DNA of 64,000 bases from contig NZ_MDEN01000066.1 of the NCBI RefSeq assembly GCF_001705435.1, forward strand, positions 1-64,000. The letters are read 5' to 3'. The stretch is from Pseudomonas graminis. Its GTDB lineage: Bacteria; Pseudomonadota; Gammaproteobacteria; Pseudomonadales; Pseudomonadaceae. A program made the translations under genes and the position numbers. Under the pieces are notes generated by a model. The model was not told the DNA's origin and did no database searches. It saw only the letters and a program-made list of their open reading frames with translations. Shown here one piece after another: positions 8,798-18,283 of the stretch (positions are counted from its first letter, which is position 1; every line of letters begins with the position of its first letter).

Positions 8798-9802
8798 TCA
8801 GATATAGCGGCCCGTCACGAAATGCTGCACGTCATTGAAACCCGGCGTGGACGCATGCCCGGGTGTAACGAGGGAGTCGATAAACGCTTCGTCTTCGGCC
8901 GTGATGTTCACGCTGAGCGCTTTGGTGTAGCTGTCCCATTGGTCCTCGGTACGTGGCCCGACAATGGCAGAGGTCACAGCCTGATTGTTCAGCACCCAGG
9001 CAATGGCGAATTCCACCAGCCCCACGCCTTTGGCCTGGGTGTACGCCTGCAGTTTCTGGGCGATGTGCAAGGACTCGGTGCGCCATTCGGTTTCCAGGAT
9101 GCGCTTGTCCTGACGGCCGGCGCGGGTGCTGCTGTCTGGCGTTACATCAGGCGCGTACTTGCCACTCAACACGCCGCGTGCCAGCGGGCTGTAGGGCACG
9201 ACGCCCAAACCATAGAACTTCGCCGCAGTGATCTGCTCCAGCTCGGCCTGACGGTTGACGATGTTGTACAGCGGCTGGCTGATCACCGGTGTGTCGACGC
9301 CCAGACGCTGAGCCACATTCACCACCTCCGCGATACGCCAGCCGCGGAAGTTCGACACGCCCCAGTACCGGATCTTGCCCTGGCGAATCAGATCGCCAAT
9401 GGCCGACACGGTCACTTCGAGTGGCGTGTTGTGGTCTTCCTTGTGCAAGTAATGGATATCGATGTAATCGGTGTCGAGACGACGCAAGCTGGATTCGATT
9501 TCATTGAAGATGTGCTTGCGATTCAGGCCGCTGGCGTTCGGTGCAGTATTGCCCGAGCTGCTGCCGACTTTGGTGGCGAGAACCCACTCGCTGCGACGTC
9601 TGGCGATGGCCTCCCCGACGATTTCTTCAGACCGGCCGGCGTTGTAGACGTTGGCCGTGTCGATGAAGTTGACGCCTTCATCCCAGGCCTTGTCGATGAT
9701 GCGCAGGGATTCTTCGGTGCCGGTCTGCACGCCGAACATCATGGAGCCCAGTGTCAGCGTTGAAACCTGGAGGCCGGATTGGCCAAGGGTGCGGTATTTC
9801 AT
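8798..9802 (-). CDS. Aldo/keto reductase
   Basis: The 334-residue protein starts MKYRTLGQSGLQVSTLTLG, the usual opening of the family. It has the catalytic set D (FIDTANVYNAGRSE), Y, K (ATKVGS) and H (DIHYLHKED), and the NADPH-binding end AIVGPRTEDQ. It reduces carbonyls with NADPH; the substrate is not predictable. AAGGATAT precedes the ATG. It is flanked by short gaps and read in the same direction as the MFS gene, 170 bp downstream of it. Confidence 0.92.
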   Translation of the reverse strand: MKYRTLGQSGLQVSTLTLGSMMFGVQTGTEESLRIIDKAWDEGVNFIDTANVYNAGRSEEIVGEAIARRRSEWVLATKVGSSSGNTAPNASGLNRKHIFNEIESSLRRLDTDYIDIHYLHKEDHNTPLEVTVSAIGDLIRQGKIRYWGVSNFRGWRIAEVVNVAQRLGVDTPVISQPLYNIVNRQAELEQITAAKFYGLGVVPYSPLARGVLSGKYAPDVTPDSSTRAGRQDKRILETEWRTESLHIAQKLQAYTQAKGVGLVEFAIAWVLNNQAVTSAIVGPRTEDQWDSYTKALSVNITAEDEAFIDSLVTPGHASTPGFNDVQHFVTGRYI

Positions 9803-9974
9803 TGCTCGATATCCTTTTCGTCAGGGAAGTGGAAATCAGGACAGTCTGGGACAGGCTTGCAAGGGGTCTCGTAAAGACCGATCAGACCGACAGCTCTAGG
9901 CCGGACATACTCACCTGTTTGGGCGGGTTTTGAAAAGTGACAAATTGACGAGCCGCGGGTGGCCGAGCACGGCG

Positions 9975-11159
9975 TCAGAGGGAGAGGTCAGCGTGAGTGA
10001 GCTTCGCGTGGCGCCCGGCCAGGAAGCACAGTGTGCCGCCCATGGCGGTCAGGCACGCCAAGACATAAAACATGGTCGGCGCGGGGCTGTTGATCAATAA
10101 GTAGCCGCAGATCACCGGGCTTAACGCTCCGCCGAAGGCCGCCAGATTCTGCGCACCCAAGTAACTGCCGCGAAGGTGATCCGGTGCGATGGTGTCGACG
10201 AACAGGTATTCGGCGGGATAGATGATCATCTCGCCCAACGTAAAAACGAACATTGCGGCGCACCAGGCCAGGGTTGTTTCGGCAAAGCTGAAGCCGACAA
10301 GGCCGATCGCAAACAATGCGGTGCCAAGGCAAATCCAGTACGGCAACTGCTCGCGTTTGAGAAAGCGGCCGATCTGGTACTGCATCAAAATGACCGTTAA
10401 CGCGTTGCACGCCAATACGGCTGACAGGATTTTCAGCGCCTGTTCCGCCGTGTGCGTGACCAGCAGAAACTGCGACAGGTACAACGTATACCGGCCATGC
10501 ACGATGGTGCTGAGCAAGCTGCCGCCCGTGAACAGAATCAGCGTGCGGTCGTTTTTCAGCGTGACCAGGGTGTCGAGAAAGCTGCGCGGTGGGTGCTCGG
10601 TATCCGGGACTGTGCGCGGTATGCCCAGCATCAGGAAAAGACTGCAGAACGCGATCGCACTGGCGATGAAAAACGGCGCCAGTGGCAGGTGCCCGGCAAT
10701 GACCACGCCGAGCATCGGGCCGGTGGCGTAGCCAATGTTGGTGAGGGTATAGCGCAGCGAGAAAACCCTCGCACGCTGCCCGATGGGCAGGTTTTCGCTG
10801 ATGATTGCTTTGGAGCCGATCAGGAACAGCGCCGAGGCCGTCTCAGTGATCACCAGCGTGAGGGTCGTCAGATAGACGTTGTGGGCGAAGGTCAGCAGGG
10901 CGAAGCCGACGGCACTGGACAGCATCGCCAGGATCAGCAACTTGCGCTTTTCCAGCCGGTCGATGATGTAGCCACCGTACAGGCCCAGCAGCGTGGCGAT
11001 GAACACCGCGATGCCCATCAGCAACCCGACGTCTTGCTGATTGAGCCCCAGCCTTGTGCTCAGGAACAGCGTCAGCAGCGGGCTGGTCATCGCCCGGCTC
11101 ATGACGATGGTCAACGAGCAGACCATCAAGCGGCGGATGACGAGGGAGTAGGTGGTCAC
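9975..11159 (-). CDS. MFS transporter
   Basis: About 394 residues with 12 predicted hydrophobic segments and the MFS loop motif GGYIIDRLEKRKLL between helices 2 and 3. The protein resembles DHA1-type drug or metabolite exporters. I prefer the GTG at 11159, which has GGACGG upstream. An ATG 14 codons earlier abuts a REP-like palindrome and lacks a ribosome site. It is read in the same direction as the amino-acid ABC genes upstream but is separated from them by the palindrome. Confidence 0.87.
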   Translation of the reverse strand: MTTYSLVIRRLMVCSLTIVMSRAMTSPLLTLFLSTRLGLNQQDVGLLMGIAVFIATLLGLYGGYIIDRLEKRKLLILAMLSSAVGFALLTFAHNVYLTTLTLVITETASALFLIGSKAIISENLPIGQRARVFSLRYTLTNIGYATGPMLGVVIAGHLPLAPFFIASAIAFCSLFLMLGIPRTVPDTEHPPRSFLDTLVTLKNDRTLILFTGGSLLSTIVHGRYTLYLSQFLLVTHTAEQALKILSAVLACNALTVILMQYQIGRFLKREQLPYWICLGTALFAIGLVGFSFAETTLAWCAAMFVFTLGEMIIYPAEYLFVDTIAPDHLRGSYLGAQNLAAFGGALSPVICGYLLINSPAPTMFYVLACLTAMGGTLCFLAGRHAKLTHADLSL

Positions 11160-11201
11160 TGTTGTTTTTCCGTCCTTGTTCAAGCCTCGGAGCAGACCCA
11201 T

Positions 11202-11231
11202 TGTGGGAGCGACCGGGGTGGTGCTCCCACA
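11202..11231. repeat. REP-like palindrome
   Basis: The inverted pair TTGTGGGAGC and GCTCCCACAA is separated by ten bases. GTGGGAGC is the usual head of Pseudomonas REP elements. It lies between the substrate-binding-protein gene and the MFS gene and could end the ABC transcript. Confidence 0.6.
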
Positions 11232-11298
11232 AACGCTGCCCGACAGCGCCGCATTCTAGACGACGAGTCATCCCTGACGGGGCTGGCTTGATCGCCTG

Positions 11299-12120
11299 TT
11301 ACTTACCCTGATTCATCCCGACCTTGGTCACCGCGCCCTGTTCCAGCTCCCATTTTTTCAAAATCTTGCCATAGGTGCCGTCGTCGACCATGGCCTGCAT
11401 CGCTTCAGCGATGGCCGCCGCCAGTTCAGGATTGGACTTGCTGACGCCCAGGCCGGTGAACTGTTTCGAGATCGCCAGACCGAGCGGCTTGTAGGTGTCC
11501 TTCTCCTGGGACATCAGGTATGGAATGGTTTCGCTGCCTTGCATCGCCGCGTCGAGCCGGCCCTGACGCAGTTGCGCGCGAGCATCGGCCGAGCCTTCCG
11601 AGCCACTGACGATGATCGCCGGCTTGCCTTTCGCTTCGCAGTTTTCCTTGCTCCACCCCGCGATTTCCGCAGGCCAGGTGGTGCGGCGGCTGGTGCCGAC
11701 TTTTTTGCCGCACAGATCGGCGGGCTCATTCAGATCAGCGTTTTTGGTCAGCGTGTACAGCTGCGGCCCGCTGGCGAAATAGTCGATGAATGTCACCGAC
11801 TTCTGCCGCTCGGCTGTGTCGGTCATGCCCGACAGAATGATATCGAAGCGCTTGGTGACCAAGCCGCTGACCATCTGCTCGAAAGCGGTCTCCTGCCATT
11901 TGATCTTGACGCTAAGGCGCTCGGCCAGGGCGTTGCCGAGATCCACGTCCAGGCCGGTCAGCGTGTTGGTGCTGGTGTCTTTGAAATCCATCGGCGGGTA
12001 ATTCGGCACGATGGCGGCGGTGATTTCGCCCTTTTCCTTGAGGCTGGCGGGCAGCGCGGCGAACACCGACGCGGACGCCATCAGGCCGGCGAGCAAACTG
12101 GGGATGAGGATCTTTTTCAT
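11299..12120 (-). CDS. Amino-acid ABC transporter substrate-binding protein
   Basis: The 273-residue periplasmic protein begins with a signal peptide (MKKILIPSLLAGLMASASVFA) and continues with a family-3 solute-binding fold: YPPMDFKD, GLDVDLGNALAERL, WQETAFEQMVSGL and DIILSGMTDTAERQKSV. Cysteine pairs near LCGKKVG and KENCEAKG may form a disulfide. It delivers a polar amino acid or related compound to the permease and ATPase encoded just upstream, with 23 bp to the ATPase gene. The ligand cannot be named from sequence. Confidence 0.93.
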   Translation of the reverse strand: MKKILIPSLLAGLMASASVFAALPASLKEKGEITAAIVPNYPPMDFKDTSTNTLTGLDVDLGNALAERLSVKIKWQETAFEQMVSGLVTKRFDIILSGMTDTAERQKSVTFIDYFASGPQLYTLTKNADLNEPADLCGKKVGTSRRTTWPAEIAGWSKENCEAKGKPAIIVSGSEGSADARAQLRQGRLDAAMQGSETIPYLMSQEKDTYKPLGLAISKQFTGLGVSKSNPELAAAIAEAMQAMVDDGTYGKILKKWELEQGAVTKVGMNQGK

Positions 12121-12142
12121 GGTCGTTCTCGTTTGTTCTGGT

Positions 12143-12907
12143 TTAAGTGCGAACGGCAGAAATGAAGCTTTGGGTTCTTGGGTTTTGTGGGCTTATTAGA
12201 ATGTCTTCCGGGGTGCCGGCCTCCACAATCTGGCCGCCGTCCATGAACACCATCCGGTTGGAAACTTCGCGGGCAAAACCGAGTTCGTGTGTCACGACGA
12301 TCATGGTCATGCCGCTGTGCGCCAGGTCACGCATGACCGACAACACTTCGCCCACCAACTCCGGATCGAGGGCGGAAGTGGGTTCGTCGAACAGCATCAG
12401 CTTGGGCCGCATCGCCAATGCGCGCGCGATCGCGACACGCTGTTGCTGGCCGCCGGAGAGCTCCACGGGATAGGAATGGCGCTTGTCCGCCAGACCGACG
12501 CGGGCCAGTAGCTCGGTGGCTTCTTCATTGGCTTCTTTGGGCGAGCGCTTGAGCACCTGGATCGGGCCTTCGATCACGTTCTGCAACGCGGTCATGTGCG
12601 GGAAGAGATTGAAGCGCTGAAACACCATGCCGGTGCTCAAACGCTGACGGGCGATCTGAGCGTCCGTCAGTTCGTGCAGTTTATTGCCGACGATGCGGTA
12701 GCCCACCAGTTCGCCGTCGACCCACAAACCGCCCTTGTCGATTTTTTCGAGCTGATTGACGCACCGCAGCAGGGTGCTCTTGCCCGAGCCCGAGGGCCCG
12801 ATGATGCACAGGACTTCGCCTTGTTCGACTTCAATGCTGACGTCTTTTAAGGCGTGGAACTGGTCGTAGTATTTGTTCAGGCCGACGGCTTTGACGATGT
12901 TTCTCAT
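12143..12907 (-). CDS. Amino-acid ABC transporter ATPase (HisP/GlnQ-like)
   Basis: 254 residues with Walker A (GPSGSGKST), Q loop, signature LSGGQQQRVAIARAL, Walker B (LMLFDEPTSALD) and the switch histidine (IVVTHELGFA), in the order typical of polar amino-acid importers. It lies between the permease and the binding protein in one operon on the minus strand. Confidence 0.95.
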   Translation of the reverse strand: MRNIVKAVGLNKYYDQFHALKDVSIEVEQGEVLCIIGPSGSGKSTLLRCVNQLEKIDKGGLWVDGELVGYRIVGNKLHELTDAQIARQRLSTGMVFQRFNLFPHMTALQNVIEGPIQVLKRSPKEANEEATELLARVGLADKRHSYPVELSGGQQQRVAIARALAMRPKLMLFDEPTSALDPELVGEVLSVMRDLAHSGMTMIVVTHELGFAREVSNRMVFMDGGQIVEAGTPEDILISPQNPRTQSFISAVRT

Positions 12908-12928
12908 GCTGATTCTCCTGGGCCTGAC

Positions 12929-13807
12929 TTACGAACGCTTGCCGGCGCCGCGGGCGAAGCGCAGCTCCAGCCGGCTTTGACCGAACGAGAGGACAGTCAC
13001 CACCGCCAGGTACCAGATCCCCGCGACGATCAGCAGCTCCATGACCCGGGCGTTGGCGTAGTAGATGTTCTGCGCGTTGTGCAGCAATTCGGAATACTGG
13101 ATGACGCTGGCAAGGCTGGTCATCTTCACCATGCTGATGAATTCGTTGCCAACCGGCGGGATGATCACGCGCATCGCCTGGGGTAGGATCACCCGACGCA
13201 GCGCCTGCAGGCGCGGCATGCCGATGGATTTGGCGGCCTCGTACTGGCCGGTGTCTACAGACAGCAAGCCTGCGCGCACGACCTCGGCGGTGTACGCGCC
13301 CTGATTGATGCTCAGGCCCAGTAGCGCGGCAACGAAAGGTGTCATCAGGCTGACCGTATCGATCTCGAACACACCGGGAATGCCGATGACCGGGAAGATG
13401 AGCGCCAGGTTAAACCACAGCAGCAGCTGCAAAATCAGCGGCGTGCCACGAAACAGCCAGGTGTAGGTGATCGCGACGTAACGCAAAATCGGGTTCGCCG
13501 ACATGCGCATGATGGCCGTGATCACGCCGATCACCACCCCGAGGACCATCGCCAGAATCGACATGATGATCGTGTTCAGCAGACCCCAAAGAATGGCCTC
13601 GGACGTGAGGAACTGGCCGATATAACCCCACTCGATCTGCCCGTTGGCAAACGCACGGGCCAGGCCGGCGAGGGCAACGATGATGAGGGTCGCGAAGAAA
13701 ATGCGCCCGTAATAGCGGCGTGGGACGTGTTCGTACTGGGTGATGTCGAACGCGTTTTCGGTCTTCCTGCGCTCGGCTTGCAGCTGCTCCGCCTGATTCT
13801 GATTCAT
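12929..13807 (-). CDS. Amino-acid ABC transporter permease
   Basis: About 292 residues. The first 45 are polar and glutamine-rich, then hydrophobic helices follow and the EAA-type loop EAAKSIGMPRLQALRRVILPQA characteristic of the HisM/GlnP family. The start at MNQNQAEQ is chosen because GGAGAGACAC precedes it. A single permease gene implies a homodimer. It is the first gene of the operon, opposite the LysR gene. Confidence 0.92.
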   Translation of the reverse strand: MNQNQAEQLQAERRKTENAFDITQYEHVPRRYYGRIFFATLIIVALAGLARAFANGQIEWGYIGQFLTSEAILWGLLNTIIMSILAMVLGVVIGVITAIMRMSANPILRYVAITYTWLFRGTPLILQLLLWFNLALIFPVIGIPGVFEIDTVSLMTPFVAALLGLSINQGAYTAEVVRAGLLSVDTGQYEAAKSIGMPRLQALRRVILPQAMRVIIPPVGNEFISMVKMTSLASVIQYSELLHNAQNIYYANARVMELLIVAGIWYLAVVTVLSFGQSRLELRFARGAGKRS

Positions 13808-14111
13808 GTGTCTCTCCGAAGCTGTGTGCAGACCGCGCCTGCCTGATCTGGGCAACCCTACCCAGCCTCCCCGCCCCGACGTAGGCCCGCCGCTGCAGCA
13901 TGGAATCGTCCTGGATAGAGGGCAGTTACTAATTGAAAGTCCTGATCAAAGTGTCAGGTTATTTAATGTTGGATCCGCTTTCTGCCTATGTTGCAGAGTA
14001 CCGCGTGCGCGGTTGCCAATCGGGTTTTTCTGTGTTCATTATTATCAACCGGGCACGTTTTTGTTGTGAGTCAGAGCCTGTTGAATCCAATAGGCGAGGT
14101 CAATAAGCATT
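13808..14111. promoter_or_regulatory. Divergent control region between ABC operon and LysR gene
   Basis: This 304-bp stretch contains no gene. It carries TTGGATCC at 13969-13976 and GTTGAATCCAAT at 14080-14091, both resembling the perfect palindrome upstream of the GntR gene. LysR regulators usually bind such divergent regions as well, but I cannot point to a clear T-N11-A site. Confidence 0.45.
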
Positions 14112-15077
14112 ATGGAAACTCCACTTTCCAATTCTGGAAACGTGCCGCCTAAACCGGGAATACGCCCGCCTCTTACTCTCAGCGGAATGGACTTCAAGCT
14201 GTTGCGGGTGTTTCAGGCCGTGGTCGAGGCGGGTGGCTTCAGCGCCGCCCAGAATGAGCTGAATGTGGGCCTCGCAGCCATCAGCAAGCAGATTTCGGAC
14301 CTTGAAATCCGCATCGGCATGCGCCTCTGTACACGAGGCCGGGAAGGGTTTCATCTCACTGAAGAGGGCAAGCTGGTCTATCAGGCGGCGATCGAATTGT
14401 TCGCGTCTGTGGACAGTTTTCGCGACCGGATTAGTTCTGCGCAGAATGAGTTGATTGGCGATTTGAGTATCGGCGTAATTGATAACACCCTGACCGATAA
14501 AAGTTCGCCGCTCATTGCCGCACTTAGACTAATGCGCGATGAAGCGCCCAAAGTCAGACTGCGCCTGCAAGCGTCTCAACTGGATGAAGTCGAGCGTGCC
14601 ATGGTCGAAGGACGGGTGAGTCTTGGTATCGTGCCGGTGTATCAGCGGCGCGAAGAGTTTGATTATTTCCAGTTGTACGAAGAGACCTCCCACGCGTATT
14701 GCGCAATGGGGCATCCGCTGTTCGAGGCGGACGACAGTGCCCTGAGCATCGACAGCCTGCGCGCCTTCGACATCGTGAATCACCGCTATGCGATCCATCG
14801 CGACAAGGCGAGCTTCGTCAATTCCGACAGCCAGTGCGCCTCCGCCTCCCAAGTCGAAGCCGTCGCCATGATGATCCTGACCGGGCGCTTCATCGGCTTT
14901 CTCCCCGAACACTATGCGCGCAATCTGATCCGCGACGGCCAACTCCGCGCCCTGCGCCCCGACCTGATCTTTCTACAAACGCCCGTCAACCTCATCCTGA
15001 GGCACAACGCCCCCCGGAGCCCGCTGGTCAAGGCGTTCGCTCGGGCGTTGGGGGTGGATTTAAGGGTTGGCGTGTAG
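14112..15077 (+). CDS. LysR-family transcriptional regulator
   Basis: The 321-residue protein has the N-terminal winged helix at about residues 28-87 (LLRVFQAVVEAGGFSAAQNELNVG begins the DNA-binding domain) and a two-lobed effector domain. It is divergent to the amino-acid ABC operon, the usual arrangement for a LysR regulator and its target. The first 25 residues are proline-rich; an internal ATG at 14187 would remove them and fits typical family length better. The upstream ATG is kept because nothing decides. Confidence 0.88.
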   Translation: METPLSNSGNVPPKPGIRPPLTLSGMDFKLLRVFQAVVEAGGFSAAQNELNVGLAAISKQISDLEIRIGMRLCTRGREGFHLTEEGKLVYQAAIELFASVDSFRDRISSAQNELIGDLSIGVIDNTLTDKSSPLIAALRLMRDEAPKVRLRLQASQLDEVERAMVEGRVSLGIVPVYQRREEFDYFQLYEETSHAYCAMGHPLFEADDSALSIDSLRAFDIVNHRYAIHRDKASFVNSDSQCASASQVEAVAMMILTGRFIGFLPEHYARNLIRDGQLRALRPDLIFLQTPVNLILRHNAPRSPLVKAFARALGVDLRVGV

Positions 15078-15085
15078 CGTAAATG

Positions 15086-15388
15086 TCACGCGATTGCCGC
15101 GAACGTAAGCCCGGTGGCATGTACCACTTGGCGCATGGTTTTCAACGTGGGATTTCCTTTGGGGGATAGCGCTCGACGAAGGCTCTCATGAGGTATTCCG
15201 GCTTTCTCTGCTATGAATGCTATGCCGCCTCGAGCTTCAACAACATGTCTCAACGCCGCAAGAAAGCCAGCATCGCCGCCTTCTTCGTCCAATTCTTCAA
15301 ATGCAATTCGCAAATACTCCGCTGCGAATGCGGGGTCGTCCCGAATCATCGCAATGACTGTTTCGTCGTGATCACGTGAGCTCGTCAT
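15086..15388 (-). CDS. HigA-like antitoxin with HTH domain
   Basis: A 100-residue protein of the addiction-module antidote family. The helix-turn-helix is C-terminal: IAFIAEKAGIPHESLRRAL, then NPTLKTMRQVVHATGL. The ATG is preceded by GAGAAGG and overlaps the stop of the disrupted toxin gene (ATGA), the usual toxin-first coupling of this class. Family antitoxins repress their own operon. With the toxin broken, the antitoxin may be an orphan. Confidence 0.85.
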   Translation of the reverse strand: MTSSRDHDETVIAMIRDDPAFAAEYLRIAFEELDEEGGDAGFLAALRHVVEARGGIAFIAEKAGIPHESLRRALSPKGNPTLKTMRQVVHATGLTFAAIA

Positions 15389-15707
15389 GGCCTTCTCCGC
15401 TGATAGTCGTGCCAGCAATCAATGGCTTTAACAATGTCAGATCGCTGGTGGCGCTTATCGCTTCCCAGAAGCAGCAAGATTAGCTGCTTACCTGCCTGGG
15501 CGTAGTAAACCTATAACCCGGTCCGTGATCGACCCGCAATTCCCACACGCCACTTCCAATAGGCTTGCAGTCGCCCAATGCGCCTGCAGCGACCCGGTTG
15601 ATGCGCGTGGTGATTCTGGCTTTCGCGGATCGATCTTTGAGCTCATCAAGCCATTGCTGATAAAGATCGTCGCCGTTTGCGCTGAGGTAATGTCTGACCT
15701 GATTCAT
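15385..15707 (-). pseudogene. HigB/RelE-type toxin, frameshifted
   Basis: The first part encodes MNQVRHYLSANG through ELRVDHGPGYR, the N-terminal two thirds of a HigB-like (phage Gp49-related) toxin. The frame then breaks at about 15506-15512 and ends in PRQVSS. Reading one frame over resumes the expected C-terminus: VYYAQAGKQLILLLLGSDKR and then HQRSDIVKAIDCWHDYQ. It ends in a TGA that overlaps the antitoxin start. One missing base explains this. The start codon is uncertain; an in-frame TTG lies 11 codons upstream. A sequencing error is the main alternative. Confidence 0.8.
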
Positions 15708-15850
15708 GGGGCGAACGATAGCGTTGATGCAATTGATCAATATGCCCGTCTGAACGGATATGCCCGGTAGGAATTTTCAGCGCGAACGCATGGCCTCGAT
15801 TTTTCCCCCACAAGAATCTAGGCCAAGCGCGCCTACGCATGCGCAGATAA

Positions 15851-16543
15851 TCAGTTGCTAAAGCCCGGCAAACCCCAATCTTCCAGCGGAAACTCGGTCA
15901 GCGAGCCCAATACCAGATCAGCGTGCGCATATTGCTCGACCGGCATGTGCGAGTCAGGCACCGCCACGGCATACATCCCTGCGGTCTTGGCAGCGGTGAC
16001 GCCGAAAGGCGAGTCTTCAAACACCAGACAATCCTTCGGGTCCACGCCCAGATGCCGCGCCGCAGCCAGGAAGATATCCGGCGCAGGCTTGGCCGCGGTG
16101 ACCTCGGCGTGATCTGCCGTCACCACGTCTTTAAACAGCTCAAACCAGGCGCGGTGATTGCTCGTTTTCGCGTGGAAGTAGTGAAGGGAAGAACTGGTGC
16201 CCACCGCGATGGGGATGTTGTGCTCGGCAAGGTGACGCACCAGTGCCTCGGCGCCACGCATCGGCACGGCGTGCGGGAAGCGCTCGTCCAGCATCGGCTG
16301 GCGAACGGTCAGGAACTCCTCGGGAGACATCGGCAGCTCAAGCGCGCTGATCACGTACTCGGCGAAATCCTGGGAGCCGCGGCCAATGGAGTGCTGTTTC
16401 ACCGCCCAGTCGAACGTCCTGCCGTGCCACTTGGCGATGGTGTCGGTCACTTCGGTGTAGATGCCTTCGGTGTCCAGCAGCAGGCCGTCCATGTCGAAAA
16501 TCACCGCCTTGACCGGACCCTTGGGCTTTTGCACGTCGCTCAT
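15851..16543 (-). CDS. HAD-superfamily phosphatase, subfamily IA
   Basis: 230 residues with motif I FDMDGLLLDTE (nucleophile and acid Asp), a helical cap, motif II GTSSS, motif III lysine (AKPAPDIFLAAA) and motif IV EDSPFGVTAA. The pattern resembles pseudouridine 5'-phosphatase and beta-phosphoglucomutase relatives, acting on small phosphorylated metabolites. It stands alone on the minus strand, divergent to the DUF945 gene. Confidence 0.9.
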   Translation of the reverse strand: MSDVQKPKGPVKAVIFDMDGLLLDTEGIYTEVTDTIAKWHGRTFDWAVKQHSIGRGSQDFAEYVISALELPMSPEEFLTVRQPMLDERFPHAVPMRGAEALVRHLAEHNIPIAVGTSSSLHYFHAKTSNHRAWFELFKDVVTADHAEVTAAKPAPDIFLAAARHLGVDPKDCLVFEDSPFGVTAAKTAGMYAVAVPDSHMPVEQYAHADLVLGSLTEFPLEDWGLPGFSN

Positions 16544-16756
16544 CTCATCGATTCCCTTAGCAAATTGGCGTCCAGCCTAACGCCTCTGCGAACGTCGTGG
16601 CTAGGCGCAACGGCTGCAAAACGTCCTCGCCAAGTGCTAATCTCGCCGGGCTCTCGGCAGCGCAAGGTGCTGCACGGCCGCTCTGTGTGGCGCCGAAACC
16701 CTCCGGGGTCAAGGAAGGCAAGACCTCTTCAAGAACGGACATCTTCGAGTCGACAC

Positions 16757-18244
16757 ATGAAAAAATCAGTCAACATCGCCGTAGGCGTCATTGTGGTTGC
16801 GGGCGTCCTCGTTACCGCTGGCGCCTGGTACACCGGAAAACGGCTGGAGGGCGCGCTCAACGACGCCATCCAGCAAGGCAATCAGCAGCTTCAAGCCGCG
16901 TTCGTCGGGCATGAAGGCAAGGCGAGTGTTGAGCTCCTTTCCCTTGACCGTCACTTCTTCACCAGCACCGCGCACTACAAGCTGAATATCCAGGACCCCC
17001 AATTCAATGAGGGCAAGCCGGTCGAGCTGCTGTTTGTCGACAACATCGAGCACGGGCCATTGCCGTGGAGCCGCGTGAAATCGCTGCAACTGCTGCCGGT
17101 AATGGCCGCCAGCAACGTGCAGATTGAGAAGAACGCTTTCTCCGAGAAATGGTTTGCCATGACCAACGGCCAGCCGCCGCTGACCGGCCACTTCAGCATG
17201 GGCTACGACCGCGCCGCATTGGGCCGGGTGGACTTGCTGCCGTTTGAATTCACCGATCAGACCGGCGCGTTCAAGTTTTCCGGTTTCACCGTGAATGCCT
17301 CCGGCTCGGGCGATGGCCAGAAGCTTGAGGCCAACGGTGTGCTGGGCAGCGTCGACGTCACCGCCACCTCCGAAGAAGGCCCGGTGCATCTGACGCTCAA
17401 GGATTTCACCTTCAACACCGGTGGCACAAAAGGCAAATCGGGTTTCTACCTGGGCCACACCGACGCGAAAATCGCCTCGGCCACGTTCCAGGCGGCAGGC
17501 CAGCCGGCCATTCATTTCAAGGACTTCGTCAACACCAGCCTGTTGCAGGAAGTGGAAGGCAACCTGAATGCGCAGGTGACCTACGACATCGGCAACGTCA
17601 GCTTCAATGGCAATGACGTTGGCGCCATGCAGATGCTCTGGAAGTTCGGCAATTTCGACATCGCCTCAACCCAGGCACTGATGAAGATCTATCAGGAGAA
17701 AGTGCAGCCTCAAGCCCAGGCCGCCGCGGCGGTGGGTGAAACCTACACGCCACATTTGAGCCCGGCTGATCAGGCCTTGGTGCAGGCTGAAGTCAGCAAG
17801 TTGCTGAGTGCCAAGCCGCATATCGAGCTGGAAAAGCTTTCACTGAAAACAGCCAGCGGCGAGAGCCAGTTCAGCCTGTCGATGGACTTGGCCAATCCTT
17901 CGGCACTCGATCAGCCAGGCGCGGAATTGCTCAAGCAGCTGCTGACCCAGCTGGACGCCAAGCTGGTGCTCTCCAAGCCGATGATCAAGGATCTGGCCGC
18001 ACTGCGCGCCAAGTCTGCCGGTCTGACCGACCCCGCCGCCATCGCGCAGCAGGCGCAGGGCGCAGCGGATTCGGTAGGCGGCATGGCGGTCATGTTGCAA
18101 ATGGGCAAGGTCGATGGCGACAACATCGTGTCCAGCCTGCACTACGCCAACGACGTGGTGGACTTCAACGGCGTGAAGATGCCGGCGCAACAGTTTGCCG
18201 CAATGATGATGGGCAAGTTTGTGATGTTCAGCGGCGGGCAGTGA
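16757..18244 (+). CDS. DUF945 (YdgA-like) envelope protein
   Basis: 495 residues. An N-terminal hydrophobic anchor (MKKSVNIAVGVIVVAGVLVTAGAW) is followed by GKRLEGALNDAI and a long beta-rich domain typical of DUF945. The protein is probably anchored in the inner membrane with its body in the periplasm; the molecular role is unknown. The open frame runs far upstream across the divergent HAD gene, but that part is arginine-rich noise. The start is set by the signal-anchor at 16757. Confidence 0.88.
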   Translation: MKKSVNIAVGVIVVAGVLVTAGAWYTGKRLEGALNDAIQQGNQQLQAAFVGHEGKASVELLSLDRHFFTSTAHYKLNIQDPQFNEGKPVELLFVDNIEHGPLPWSRVKSLQLLPVMAASNVQIEKNAFSEKWFAMTNGQPPLTGHFSMGYDRAALGRVDLLPFEFTDQTGAFKFSGFTVNASGSGDGQKLEANGVLGSVDVTATSEEGPVHLTLKDFTFNTGGTKGKSGFYLGHTDAKIASATFQAAGQPAIHFKDFVNTSLLQEVEGNLNAQVTYDIGNVSFNGNDVGAMQMLWKFGNFDIASTQALMKIYQEKVQPQAQAAAAVGETYTPHLSPADQALVQAEVSKLLSAKPHIELEKLSLKTASGESQFSLSMDLANPSALDQPGAELLKQLLTQLDAKLVLSKPMIKDLAALRAKSAGLTDPAAIAQQAQGAADSVGGMAVMLQMGKVDGDNIVSSLHYANDVVDFNGVKMPAQQFAAMMMGKFVMFSGGQ

Positions 18245-18283
18245 GTGGGCAGCGTGGCTTCCATCTGAGCGCTACGGCGTCTG

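Noticed and set aside
15923..16756. Upstream extension of the DUF945 gene
   Set aside because: The open frame continues 278 codons upstream but is arginine- and histidine-rich and antisense to the HAD gene. The signal-anchor start at 16757 is far better.
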